NCBI GenBank assembly: GCA_945903655.1
Contig: CAMDOY010000216.1
Location: 1-6,514 of the forward strand
From: Rhizobium sp. Q54
GTDB lineage: Bacteria; Pseudomonadota; Alphaproteobacteria; Rhizobiales; Beijerinckiaceae
DNA length: 6,514 nt
Direction of reading: 5' to 3'
Shown here: positions 1-5,800 of the stretch, piece after piece
How positions within the stretch are numbered: the first letter of the stretch is position 1
How the letters are laid out: the number at the start of each line of letters is the position of its first letter
The notes under the pieces: model-generated
What the model saw: only the letters and a program-made list of their open reading frames with translations
Told to the model about the DNA's origin: nothing
Databases searched by the model: none
Program-made: the position numbers and the translations under genes

Positions 1-92
1 GCTTTGGGAGCCTTCGCGGCGGGGGTTGTTTGCCTGGCCGATTTGGCCGGGGGCGCTGCTGGCGGGGATTTAGACTTGCGTGGGATGGCCAT
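1..92 (-). CDS. N-terminal fragment of a gene downstream of the phasin, cut by the window edge
   Basis: An open frame starts at an ATG on the minus strand (complement of 90-92) and stays open for 30 codons to the left edge. The peptide begins MAIPRKSKSPPAAPPAKSAR and continues rich in Ala, Pro, Lys and Thr, so the visible part looks like a flexible basic leader with no recognisable domain. The start is supported by a purine-rich ribosome site, GGAAAGGA, about 7 nt upstream. It lies 20 nt after the phasin stop codon, so co-transcription with the phasin is likely. Basic Ala/Pro/Lys-rich segments like this occur in some phasins and other granule-associated proteins, so a second phasin-like protein is a reasonable guess, but the identity cannot be read from 30 residues. 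Confidence 0.6.
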   Translation of the reverse strand, partial: MAIPRKSKSPPAAPPAKSARQTTPAAKAPK

Positions 93-112
93 GAGCAGTC
101 CTTTCCGGTCGC

Positions 113-478
113 TTACTTCTTGATCCCCGAGGCCTTCTGCATCGCCTCGCCCAATTCCTTGGTCTGGGCCTGAATATTGGCCATCTGCGCCTTCAGATAT
201 TCGGTCTGAAGCGCCATGACTTCCTGGATATCCTTGGCGTGGACGAGCTTTTCGGCGAGGTCGAAAGCGGCGTTCACATTGTTCTCGGCGAAGGAGACGG
301 CCTTGGCGGACATGTCCTTGGCGCCGGTGAGGGCGGGGTTGCCGGCGGGCGGCTCAATGGCGGTGGCGCTCTTCTGCACGGCGCCCATGAAGCCCTCGAA
401 GGCCTTGCGGGCCTGGGCGACGCTGCGTTCGGCGAATTCACGCATTTCGGTGGGAACTTCGTAAGCTGACGTCGGCAT
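113..478 (-). CDS. Phasin family protein (Phasin_2 type)
   Basis: A 121-residue protein that matches the small alphaproteobacterial phasins in length and composition. Phasins coat polyhydroxyalkanoate granules and control their number and size in the cytoplasm. The N-terminal part (residues 5-36, including EMREFAERSVAQARKAFEGF) is the typical opening of this family. It is followed by a Pro/Gly linker near residues 42-52 and a long amphipathic helical stretch from about residue 56 to 115, rich in Ala, Gln, Lys and Glu. There is no signal peptide, membrane segment or cysteine. The ATG is preceded by AAGGAG with 7 nt spacing, which fixes the start. It seems to be the first gene of a unit continuing into the frame at 1-92. 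Control elements lie upstream at 522-620. The family assignment is secure; which polymer granule it serves is inferred. Confidence 0.92.
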   Translation of the reverse strand: MPTSAYEVPTEMREFAERSVAQARKAFEGFMGAVQKSATAIEPPAGNPALTGAKDMSAKAVSFAENNVNAAFDLAEKLVHAKDIQEVMALQTEYLKAQMANIQAQTKELGEAMQKASGIKK

Positions 479-521
479 GAGCCATCTCCTTGGGCGTAAC
501 GGGCCGCGTTGAATTTGGACC

Positions 522-537
522 TCTGACCGTGGTCAGA
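522..537. promoter_or_regulatory. Perfect 7-bp inverted repeat in the phasin leader
   Basis: TCTGACC-GT-GGTCAGA is a perfect inverted repeat with a 2-bp centre, 44 bp upstream of the phasin ATG. If the phasin promoter at 554-582 is right, the repeat falls about 10-25 nt into the transcript. That position suits a repressor operator. Its 2-nt centre is too short for a good RNA hairpin unless the inner pairs open, so a DNA-binding role is more likely. No regulator is encoded nearby; the PHB-responsive repressor PhaR is a candidate only by function. Confidence 0.4.
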
Positions 538-553
538 TAACGCAGCAAGTCTC

Positions 554-582
554 CATATAGATCAAGTAATGGTGCGTTGCAA
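554..582 (-). promoter_or_regulatory. Predicted sigma-70-type promoter of the phasin gene
   Basis: On the minus strand, TTGCAA (complement of 577-582) and TATATG (complement of 554-559) are separated by exactly 17 nt. They resemble the -35 TTGACA and -10 TATAAT at 4 of 6 positions each. Transcription would start near 547, giving a leader of about 70 nt that contains the inverted repeat at 522-537. A 19-bp palindrome sits directly upstream of the -35. This rests on consensus matching only. Confidence 0.45.
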
Positions 583-585
583 TAT

Positions 586-604
586 ATTTGTGCGACGCAC
601 AAAT
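586..604. promoter_or_regulatory. 19-bp near-perfect palindrome upstream of the phasin promoter (putative operator)
   Basis: ATTTGTGCG-A-CGCACAAAT has perfect 9-bp arms around one central base. It ends 3 bp before the predicted phasin -35 (577-582), at about -39 to -57 from the inferred start. A degenerate relative, GTGCG-T-TGCAA, lies at 572-582 and overlaps the -35 itself, 18 bp centre to centre. A palindrome with a weaker second copy over the promoter fits a dimeric helix-turn-helix or PhaR-type regulator. TGC-rich sites are known for PhaR in other alphaproteobacteria, but this exact motif is matched here by resemblance only. Confidence 0.5.
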
Positions 605-605
605 T

Positions 606-620
606 TTAACGATCTTTTAA
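606..620. promoter_or_regulatory. TTAA-N7-TTAA box (CtrA-type site), phasin-proximal
   Basis: TTAA-CGATCTT-TTAA, with exactly 7 bp between two perfect half sites, is the full consensus of the cell-cycle regulator CtrA in alphaproteobacteria. It begins 2 bp beyond the 19-bp palindrome and lies about 60-75 bp upstream of the inferred phasin start site. It is the weaker of the two boxes as a functional candidate, because no -10 element at the usual distance is obvious on either strand. Confidence 0.45.
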
Positions 621-681
621 GAAACTGCGGCCTTCCGGGCCAAAATGGGCTCTGAAACATGGACCCCAGCGCTCGCGAGCT

Positions 682-696
682 TTAAGAGTTCATTAA
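682..696. promoter_or_regulatory. TTAA-N7-TTAA box (CtrA-type site) before the sensor kinase gene
   Basis: TTAA-GAGTTCA-TTAA, again two perfect half sites with 7-bp spacing, ends 43 bp before the kinase ATG at 740. CtrA boxes often cover the -35 region. If so here, a -10 would fall near TAGTGT (714-719) and transcription would start close to 727, leaving a short leader and excluding the GTG at 707 as a start. A perfect 10-bp palindrome, GCTCGCGAGC (671-680), abuts the box on its upstream side. The match to the consensus is exact; regulation by CtrA is inferred. Confidence 0.55.
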
Positions 697-739
697 GCCT
701 AATTGCGTGGGCGTAGTGTTTGTAAAGGCGTTGCACTTC

Positions 740-3670
740 ATGGATTTCGATTCGTCGAGACCCTCTTCCGGCGAACTGTCCGCCCTTTTGGCGGAGCCCG
801 CCCTAGCCGCCGCCCTCGCCCAGGGCGGCGCGATTTTTATCGCCGCCGTTTCCCCGCCGCGCCTGCTGTTCGTCTCCGGCCCCCTGCAGACCTATTTCAA
901 GACGACGCGTTTCGATGAGATCGCGAATCACCTGCTGGCGAAGGTCGAGGGCAAACCCTCCCTCGCCGCGCTCTTTGGCCACCTGACGCCGGGCGCCCCG
1001 GGCAGGCTGGAGCGGGTGCGGATCGTGTCCGGACGGCGCGCGGAGACCATGACGGTGCTGCTGCGCCGCACGCCAGCCCCCGTGTCCGCCGTGATCGGCA
1101 TGGTCGCAGGCCTGCGCATCGCCCAGCCTCCGGGTGGTTTCCCCCCCGCGCTCTTCGCCGCCCCCTCTGCGGCCCCGCAGACTGCGCCTGTAGTCGTTGC
1201 ACCCGCCCCGTCGCCTGTCGCCATGGTCACTGAGGCCGTAGCAGCCCCGCAGGCCGCCGCCAGCCTCAGCGGCGCCGTGGCGCGGCTTGCTGCGGATCTG
1301 GCGGCCCGGCACGCCAATGCGCCCTTCATCCGCTTCCTCTGGCAGACCGATGCGTCGGGCCGCCTCACCAGCCTCACCGGTCCCTTTTGTGAGGTGCTGG
1401 GCTGTTCCACGGGCGCGCTGATTGGATTTGACCTGAGCGATCTCGCCAGCGCCTGCGGCCCCCAGGGCGCCGCCGCCCTTCGTGCGGCCTTCGCCGCCCG
1501 CCAGAGCTGGAGCGGTCTGGATCTGCTGTGGCCCATCGCCAAGGCCCAGGCCGCCGTCCCCATCACGCTGGGGGCTTTGCCGAGCCTTGACGGGCAAGGG
1601 GGCTTCCAGGGCTATCGCGGATTTGGCGTCATCCATATTCAGCGCCTTGAGCCCAGCCTGCATGACTGGACGCCGCCTGCGCCGCAGCGCAAGCCCGATC
1701 CCGCCCCCAGTCTGGTCCAGTCTCCTGAGCCCGCGCGCGAACCTGCGCCCGCGCCCATGCCCTTCGCGCGCCTCACCAATGTGGTGTCCCTGCGGGATCG
1801 TCGGCCGGACGCCGCCCCCATCGAGGAGGCGCCCGCCGAAGCCCCGGAGCAGCCCGAGTCTCCCGCGCCGGGACCGCGTTCGCCCGCGCGCAACCGCGAG
1901 GCCTCCAATCTCGTCGAATTGAGCTCGACCGAGCGCACCGCCTTCCGCGAAATCGCGCGGGCTTTGGGCGCCCGGGTTGACGATCACGCGCCCTCCCGCC
2001 GGGAGTCCAGCGAGGACCGCGCCCAACGCATTCGCGACCTCATCGATCTCGCCACCGTGCGCGCCGTGACCACGGAGCCGCCGATGAGGCCCCGCAACCG
2101 TCCCTCGGTCGAAGAGCCCCCGCAGGCGCCGCCCCCACCGCCGCCGCCCCGCGTTGTGTTTCCTGAGCCCGTGGCTCCGCCCCCGGCGATTCTCGACGAC
2201 ATCGCCGCCAATGCGCCAGCCGTGCTTGATCGGCTGCCCGTCGGCGTGCTGGTCAGCCGCATGGAGATCCCGGTCTTCCTCAACCGCACCCTGCTGGACC
2301 TCCTGGGCTTCGCTGATGCGGACGCCTTCCACGCGGCGGGTGGGCTCGACACCATCTTCATGGAGCGCTCCCTTGATCGCGAGGCGCCGGGCTGCGCCTC
2401 CATTCGCGCCGCCGATGGCGAGGTCATTTTCGTCGATGTGCGCATTCAGGCCATCGAGTGGGATGACGCTCCCGCAACCCTGACAACCTTTCGCAAGCCC
2501 GAGGGCGACGTTTCCCCGCGCCTGCGCGCCCTTGAGGGCGACCTGCGCGAACGCGAGCTTGAGACGCGCGAATTGCGCACCATCCTCGACACCGCGACCG
2601 ATGGGGTGGCGGTGCTCGACGCACAGGGCGCCATCCTCACCCTCAACCGCTCCGCCGAAGCGCTCTTTGGCTATGAGCAGGCGGATGTCGCTGGCGAGTC
2701 TTTCGTGATCCTGCTCGCGCGCGACAGCCACCCCGCCGCGCTCGATTATCTCGAAGGCCTGAAGTCCAATGGCGTGGCCAGCGTGATGAACGATGGCCGC
2801 GAGGTGCTTGGCCGCGCGCGCCAGGGCGGGACCATCCCGATCTACATGACCCTGGGCCGCATCGCCGTTGGCGGCGAGCAGAAATTCTGCGCTGTCTTGC
2901 GCGATCTCACCCCCTGGAAAAAGATCGAGCGCGACATCGACGCCGCCCGCAAGGACGCCGAACACGCCAGCGCGCTGAAATCGGATTTCCTCGCCAAGGT
3001 GAGCCACGAAATCCGCACGCCATTGAACGCCATTCTGGGCTTTGCCGAAGTCATCATGGAAGAGCGCTTCGGCCCCATCGGCAACGAGCGCTACAAGGAC
3101 TATCTGAAGGACATCCATTCCTCCGGCGCCCATGTGATGAGCCTGGTGAACGATCTGCTGGATCTGTCCAAGATCGAGGCGGGCAAGCTGGAGTTGACCT
3201 TCGGTAGCGTCGACGCCAACCGCATCGTCTCCGAATGTATTTCGCTGATGCAGCCCCAGGCCAATCGGGCCCGCGTCATCATCCGCAGTTCATTGGCGCA
3301 GCGCCTGCCCAATATCGTGGCGGATGAGCGCTCGCTGCGGCAGATCGTGCTCAATCTCCTGTCCAATGCGGTCAAGTTCAACGAGGCTGGCGGGCAGGTG
3401 ATCGTCTCCACCGCGCTGACCGATGCGGGCCATGCGGTGATCCGCATCCGCGACACCGGCATCGGCATGAGCGAGAGCGAATTGCAGGTTGCCATGGAGC
3501 CCTTCCGCCAGATCGCCACCGCGCGAAGGGCGGGCGGCACGGGCCTCGGCCTGCCCCTGACCAAGGCTCTGGTGGAGGCCAACCGCGCCTCCTTCACCAT
3601 CAAGAGCAAGCAGAACGACGGCACCCTCATCGAGGTCGCCTTTCCGCCCACCCGCGTGCTCGCCGAATGA
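740..3670 (+). CDS. pdhS: Cytoplasmic multi-PAS sensor histidine kinase, PdhS-like (DivK/CtrA cell-cycle pathway)
   Basis: A 976-residue kinase counted from the ATG at 740. The frame also allows a GTG at 707 (987 residues), but that codon has no ribosome site, whereas AAAGG lies 11 nt before the ATG. Order of parts: degenerate PAS-like region about 15-115; Ala/Pro linker; PAS about 190-300 (WQTDASGRL); long Pro/Glu/Arg-rich linker with seven consecutive prolines at 464-470; PAS about 488-590; short coiled coil; PAS about 614-728 (ATDGVAVLDAQG); HisKA with FLAKVSHEIRTPLNAILGF and phospho-acceptor H756; HATPase with N box (N876), G1 DTGIGM (D905) and G2 GGTGLGL (about 932-937). There is no receiver domain or membrane segment, so it should be soluble. 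The DHp and C-terminal sequence (FGPIGNERY, LVNDLLDLSKIEAGKLEL, MEPFRQ) closely resembles PdhS/PleC/DivJ-type kinases that act on DivK. The family is clear; orthology to Brucella PdhS is inferred. It overlaps the next gene by ATGA. Confidence 0.88.
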   Translation: MDFDSSRPSSGELSALLAEPALAAALAQGGAIFIAAVSPPRLLFVSGPLQTYFKTTRFDEIANHLLAKVEGKPSLAALFGHLTPGAPGRLERVRIVSGRRAETMTVLLRRTPAPVSAVIGMVAGLRIAQPPGGFPPALFAAPSAAPQTAPVVVAPAPSPVAMVTEAVAAPQAAASLSGAVARLAADLAARHANAPFIRFLWQTDASGRLTSLTGPFCEVLGCSTGALIGFDLSDLASACGPQGAAALRAAFAARQSWSGLDLLWPIAKAQAAVPITLGALPSLDGQGGFQGYRGFGVIHIQRLEPSLHDWTPPAPQRKPDPAPSLVQSPEPAREPAPAPMPFARLTNVVSLRDRRPDAAPIEEAPAEAPEQPESPAPGPRSPARNREASNLVELSSTERTAFREIARALGARVDDHAPSRRESSEDRAQRIRDLIDLATVRAVTTEPPMRPRNRPSVEEPPQAPPPPPPPRVVFPEPVAPPPAILDDIAANAPAVLDRLPVGVLVSRMEIPVFLNRTLLDLLGFADADAFHAAGGLDTIFMERSLDREAPGCASIRAADGEVIFVDVRIQAIEWDDAPATLTTFRKPEGDVSPRLRALEGDLRERELETRELRTILDTATDGVAVLDAQGAILTLNRSAEALFGYEQADVAGESFVILLARDSHPAALDYLEGLKSNGVASVMNDGREVLGRARQGGTIPIYMTLGRIAVGGEQKFCAVLRDLTPWKKIERDIDAARKDAEHASALKSDFLAKVSHEIRTPLNAILGFAEVIMEERFGPIGNERYKDYLKDIHSSGAHVMSLVNDLLDLSKIEAGKLELTFGSVDANRIVSECISLMQPQANRARVIIRSSLAQRLPNIVADERSLRQIVLNLLSNAVKFNEAGGQVIVSTALTDAGHAVIRIRDTGIGMSESELQVAMEPFRQIATARRAGGTGLGLPLTKALVEANRASFTIKSKQNDGTLIEVAFPPTRVLAE

Positions 3671-4524
3671 GCCTGCGCGAGCGCTGGGCCAAGCCGCCCA
3701 CCTTCGATCTTTCTCCGCCCCCTGAGCAGGCGCCCGTCACCACGGGCCTTGCAGCCGTGCCCGGCGGCAGGCTCTTCTGGTGGGATACGGGTGGGGATGG
3801 GGAGCCGGTGGTCTTCCAGCATCCCGCCACCGGCAGCGCCCATATGTGGCTCTACCAGCAGCCGGTCTTCGCCAAGGCTGGCTACCGGGTCATCGGCTGG
3901 TCGCGGCGTGGGCATCGGGGCTCGGATCCGGTCGACCCGTCAGCGCCCGGCTCGGCCTCGACTGATCTGGCTTATTTGCTCGACGCCCTGGGCGTTGACC
4001 GCTTCCATGCGGTGGCTTCCGCAGCGGGCGGGGCGATCAGCGTCGATTTCGCGCTGTCCCATGCGCCGCGCCTCCTGTCCCTGAGCCTCACCTCCTGCGT
4101 GGGCGGGGTGCAGGACCCGGATTATCTCGCCCTGAGCCAGAGCATCCGCCCGCCGGGCTTCGACGATCTGCCCTCCGAGTTCCGCGAAGTCGGCCCCTCC
4201 TACCGCGCCCGCGACCCCGAAGGCGTCAAGCGCTGGCTTGCGCTGGAACATGGGGCGGTGACGGGCCTGCGGGTGGGCCAGACCCCGGTCAACCACATCA
4301 CCTTCGCCAAACTGGAAAACCTGCGCGTCCCCACCCTGCTGATGACCGGCGACGCCGACCTGTGGATGCCGCCCCCGCTCATGCGCCTTTACGCGCAGCG
4401 CCTGCCCCTGAGCGAACTGGTGATCGCGCCTGAGTGCGGCCATGCGCTCTATTGGGAGGCGCCGGAGGTGTTCAATGAGGTGGTGCTGGGGTTTGTGGGG
4501 CGGCGTACAAGCCAGCTTTTTTGA
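3667..4524 (+). CDS. Alpha/beta-hydrolase-fold protein with alanine at the nucleophile position
   Basis: A 285-residue protein, a normal length for single-domain alpha/beta hydrolases, without a signal peptide. The fold is recognisable: strand and oxyanion region VVFQHPATGS (about 48-57), then GYRVIGWSRRGHRGSD (about 72-87), the elbow region HAVASAAGGAIS (about 114-125), the acid segment LLMTGDADLWMPP (D231 the likely catalytic acid) and the terminal CGHALYWEAPEVF (H259). In the usual pattern VGHSMGG the nucleophile is Ser; aligned here, A119 takes that place and S118 sits one residue earlier. Either the protein is non-catalytic, S118 is used from a shifted elbow, or it belongs to a subfamily with another mechanism. 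Its ATG overlaps the kinase stop (ATGA) and there is no separate ribosome site, so translation is probably coupled to the kinase. Substrate unknown; a signalling or ligand-binding role beside the PAS kinase is only a guess. Confidence 0.85.
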   Translation: MSLRERWAKPPTFDLSPPPEQAPVTTGLAAVPGGRLFWWDTGGDGEPVVFQHPATGSAHMWLYQQPVFAKAGYRVIGWSRRGHRGSDPVDPSAPGSASTDLAYLLDALGVDRFHAVASAAGGAISVDFALSHAPRLLSLSLTSCVGGVQDPDYLALSQSIRPPGFDDLPSEFREVGPSYRARDPEGVKRWLALEHGAVTGLRVGQTPVNHITFAKLENLRVPTLLMTGDADLWMPPPLMRLYAQRLPLSELVIAPECGHALYWEAPEVFNEVVLGFVGRRTSQLF

Positions 4525-4546
4525 CGGAACGCCCACCACGGTAGTT

Positions 4547-4628
4547 TGAAGTCAAAACTTCATAGGGGCGTCGGCGCTCGCCCCATCATGCTTTGATCCA
4601 CGACAGGGTTCTTTCGATCCCCGTCGTG
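4547..4628. terminator. Cluster of three small hairpins between convergent genes, possible bidirectional terminator region
   Basis: The 213-bp gap between the convergent hydrolase and PPK2 genes has no supported gene. It holds three consecutive inverted repeats: TGAAGT/ACTTCA (4547-4562, loop 4), GGGGCG/CGCCCC (4565-4584, loop 8) and CACGACAGGG/CCCCGTCGTG (4599-4628, 10 pairs with one A-C mismatch, loop 10). None is followed by a clear U run; the best is GTTTTC at 4631-4636 after the third on the plus strand. Termination is suggested by position rather than by a classic intrinsic terminator. The rest of the gap shows nothing recognisable. Confidence 0.3.
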
Positions 4629-4737
4629 ACGTTTTCGGTGGATGATCTCCTTCGGTTGGATCTGCAAGTGCTTTGGGTGCGCACGCACCCTGGCTGCATC
4701 ACTGATCTTATTTCATCGAAGGCGTCGCCCCAGGCCG

Positions 4738-5670
4738 TCAATAGATCTGGGGCACATAGAGGGAGTGAGGAATTTCCGCACGCTTGTAATCAGGATTATG
4801 CTCGCGCGGGGGAAGTGCGGGCATCTCGTGGGGCACCGGGCCGTAGGGTATCTGCTGCAGCAAATGGTGAATGCAATTCAGGCGCGCCCGCTTTTTATCG
4901 ACCGCATCCACAATCCACCAGGGCGCTTCCACGATATGGGTGCGCGCCAGCATTTCTTCCTTGGCTTTGGTGTAATCCTCCCAGCGGCTGCGCGAATGCA
5001 GGTCCATGGGGCTGAGCTTCCACTGCTTGAGCGGATCTTGGATGCGCATCTGGAAGCGGGCCTGCTGTTCTTCGTCGGTGATGGAGAACCAGTATTTGAT
5101 CAAGATGATGCCGGACCCCACGAGCATTCTCTCGAACTCGGGAACGGTCTGGAAGAATTCCTCGCATTGTTGATTTGTGCAAAACCCCATCACGCGCTCG
5201 ACGCCAGCCCGATTGTACCAGCTGCGGTCAAACAGCACGATCTCTCCGGCGGCGGGCAGATGCGCCACATAACGCTGGAAGTACCATTGCGTCCTTTCCC
5301 GATCATTAGGGGCGGGCAGCGCCACCACTTTGCAGATACGCGGGTTAAGGCGTTGGGTGATGCGCTTGATGGCGCCCCCTTTGCCGGCTGCATCCCGGCC
5401 TTCGAAGATGACGACAACCTTCAATTTCTGGTGCGCCACCCAATCCTGCAGTTTCAGGAGTTCATGTTGCAGGCGTAATAACTCATGGAAATACTTGTAT
5501 TGCTCATCTTTTGAGAGATGCTGAACCTCCAGCCCCTCTTGTTCGATCAGGTCATCCATACGCTCATTGCGGATACGGTCGCCGTGATCGCGCAACGTCG
5601 CTTCAACAGGGCGACCATAAGTGTCGCCTTGGGTGGATGCGGGCGAATGAGCTTCGTTTTCATTGGTCAT
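4738..5670 (-). CDS. ppk2: Polyphosphate kinase 2 (PPK2 family)
   Basis: A 310-residue protein from the ATG at 5670. A GTG at 5703 would add 11 residues but has no ribosome site; the ATG has only a weak one (GGTAAAG). PPK2 enzymes transfer phosphate between polyphosphate and nucleoside phosphates, mostly making ATP or GTP from the diphosphates. The P-loop kinase core is complete: Walker A GRDAAGKGG (91-99, Lys97), Walker B LFDRSWYNRAGVE (146-158, Asp148, Arg149), and a lid/helical region rich in Arg, Gln and Lys (SITDEEQQARFQMRIQDP, about 196-213). The C-terminal motif RWEDYTKAKEEML and APWWIVDAVDKKRARLN are family hallmarks. Length and a single domain fit the short alphaproteobacterial enzymes; class I is likely, though substrate class cannot be fixed from motifs alone. 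It faces the hydrolase gene tail to tail and lies downstream of the RMD1-like gene. Confidence 0.93.
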   Translation of the reverse strand: MTNENEAHSPASTQGDTYGRPVEATLRDHGDRIRNERMDDLIEQEGLEVQHLSKDEQYKYFHELLRLQHELLKLQDWVAHQKLKVVVIFEGRDAAGKGGAIKRITQRLNPRICKVVALPAPNDRERTQWYFQRYVAHLPAAGEIVLFDRSWYNRAGVERVMGFCTNQQCEEFFQTVPEFERMLVGSGIILIKYWFSITDEEQQARFQMRIQDPLKQWKLSPMDLHSRSRWEDYTKAKEEMLARTHIVEAPWWIVDAVDKKRARLNCIHHLLQQIPYGPVPHEMPALPPREHNPDYKRAEIPHSLYVPQIY

Positions 5671-5712
5671 GGAGACTTTACCGTTGGCTGGCGAGAGCGT
5701 CACAACAAGCAG

Positions 5713-5750
5713 TTAAACCCGTTATGTATCAATTTTATTAAAAGGTGATC
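5713..5750 (-). promoter_or_regulatory. AT-rich stretch upstream of PPK2, possible promoter
   Basis: The 130 nt between the RMD1-like stop codon and the PPK2 ATG include a markedly AT-rich patch, unlike the GC-rich surroundings. On the minus strand it contains TTTTAATAAAATTGATACAT. It holds -10-like sequences such as TAAAAT, but no convincing -35 at the correct spacing. It may drive PPK2 separately from the upstream gene. An 8-bp palindrome, CGGATCCG (5768-5775), is nearby; no intrinsic terminator for the upstream gene was seen. Confidence 0.25.
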
Positions 5751-5800
5751 GGAGCTGCCCCGCCATGCGGATCCGACGGTTTTATCGCGTCACTCCGCCC

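Noticed and set aside
671..680. Perfect 10-bp palindrome GCTCGCGAGC next to the CtrA-type box
   Set aside because: Short GC palindromes are common in GC-rich DNA and there is no loop for an RNA hairpin. It is noted under the box but not claimed as a separate site.
645..716. 23-codon frame in the divergent region that could be a leader peptide for the kinase
   Set aside because: It has no ribosome site (CCGGGCCAAA before the ATG), it covers the CtrA-type box, and its composition suggests nothing; chance is the simpler explanation.
749..753. GATTC, a CcrM (GANTC) methylation site at the kinase start codon
   Set aside because: A single five-base degenerate site inside coding sequence is expected by chance, and none is seen in the promoter itself.
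803..3133. Very long open frame (776 codons) antisense to the kinase
   Set aside because: It lies entirely opposite the kinase, whose domains are unmistakable. The product is Gly/Arg/Ala-rich low-complexity sequence without domains, as expected from GC-rich codon bias leaving the opposite strand free of stops.
4642..5478. 278-codon plus-strand frame opposite PPK2
   Set aside because: It is a shadow of the PPK2 gene, with no family resemblance and no ribosome site; PPK2 on the minus strand has all the catalytic motifs.
5704..5800. Possible terminator or riboswitch between the RMD1-like gene and PPK2
   Set aside because: Only short stems (CCGC/GCGG, CGGATCCG) are present, with no U run at the right place and no recognisable riboswitch core.
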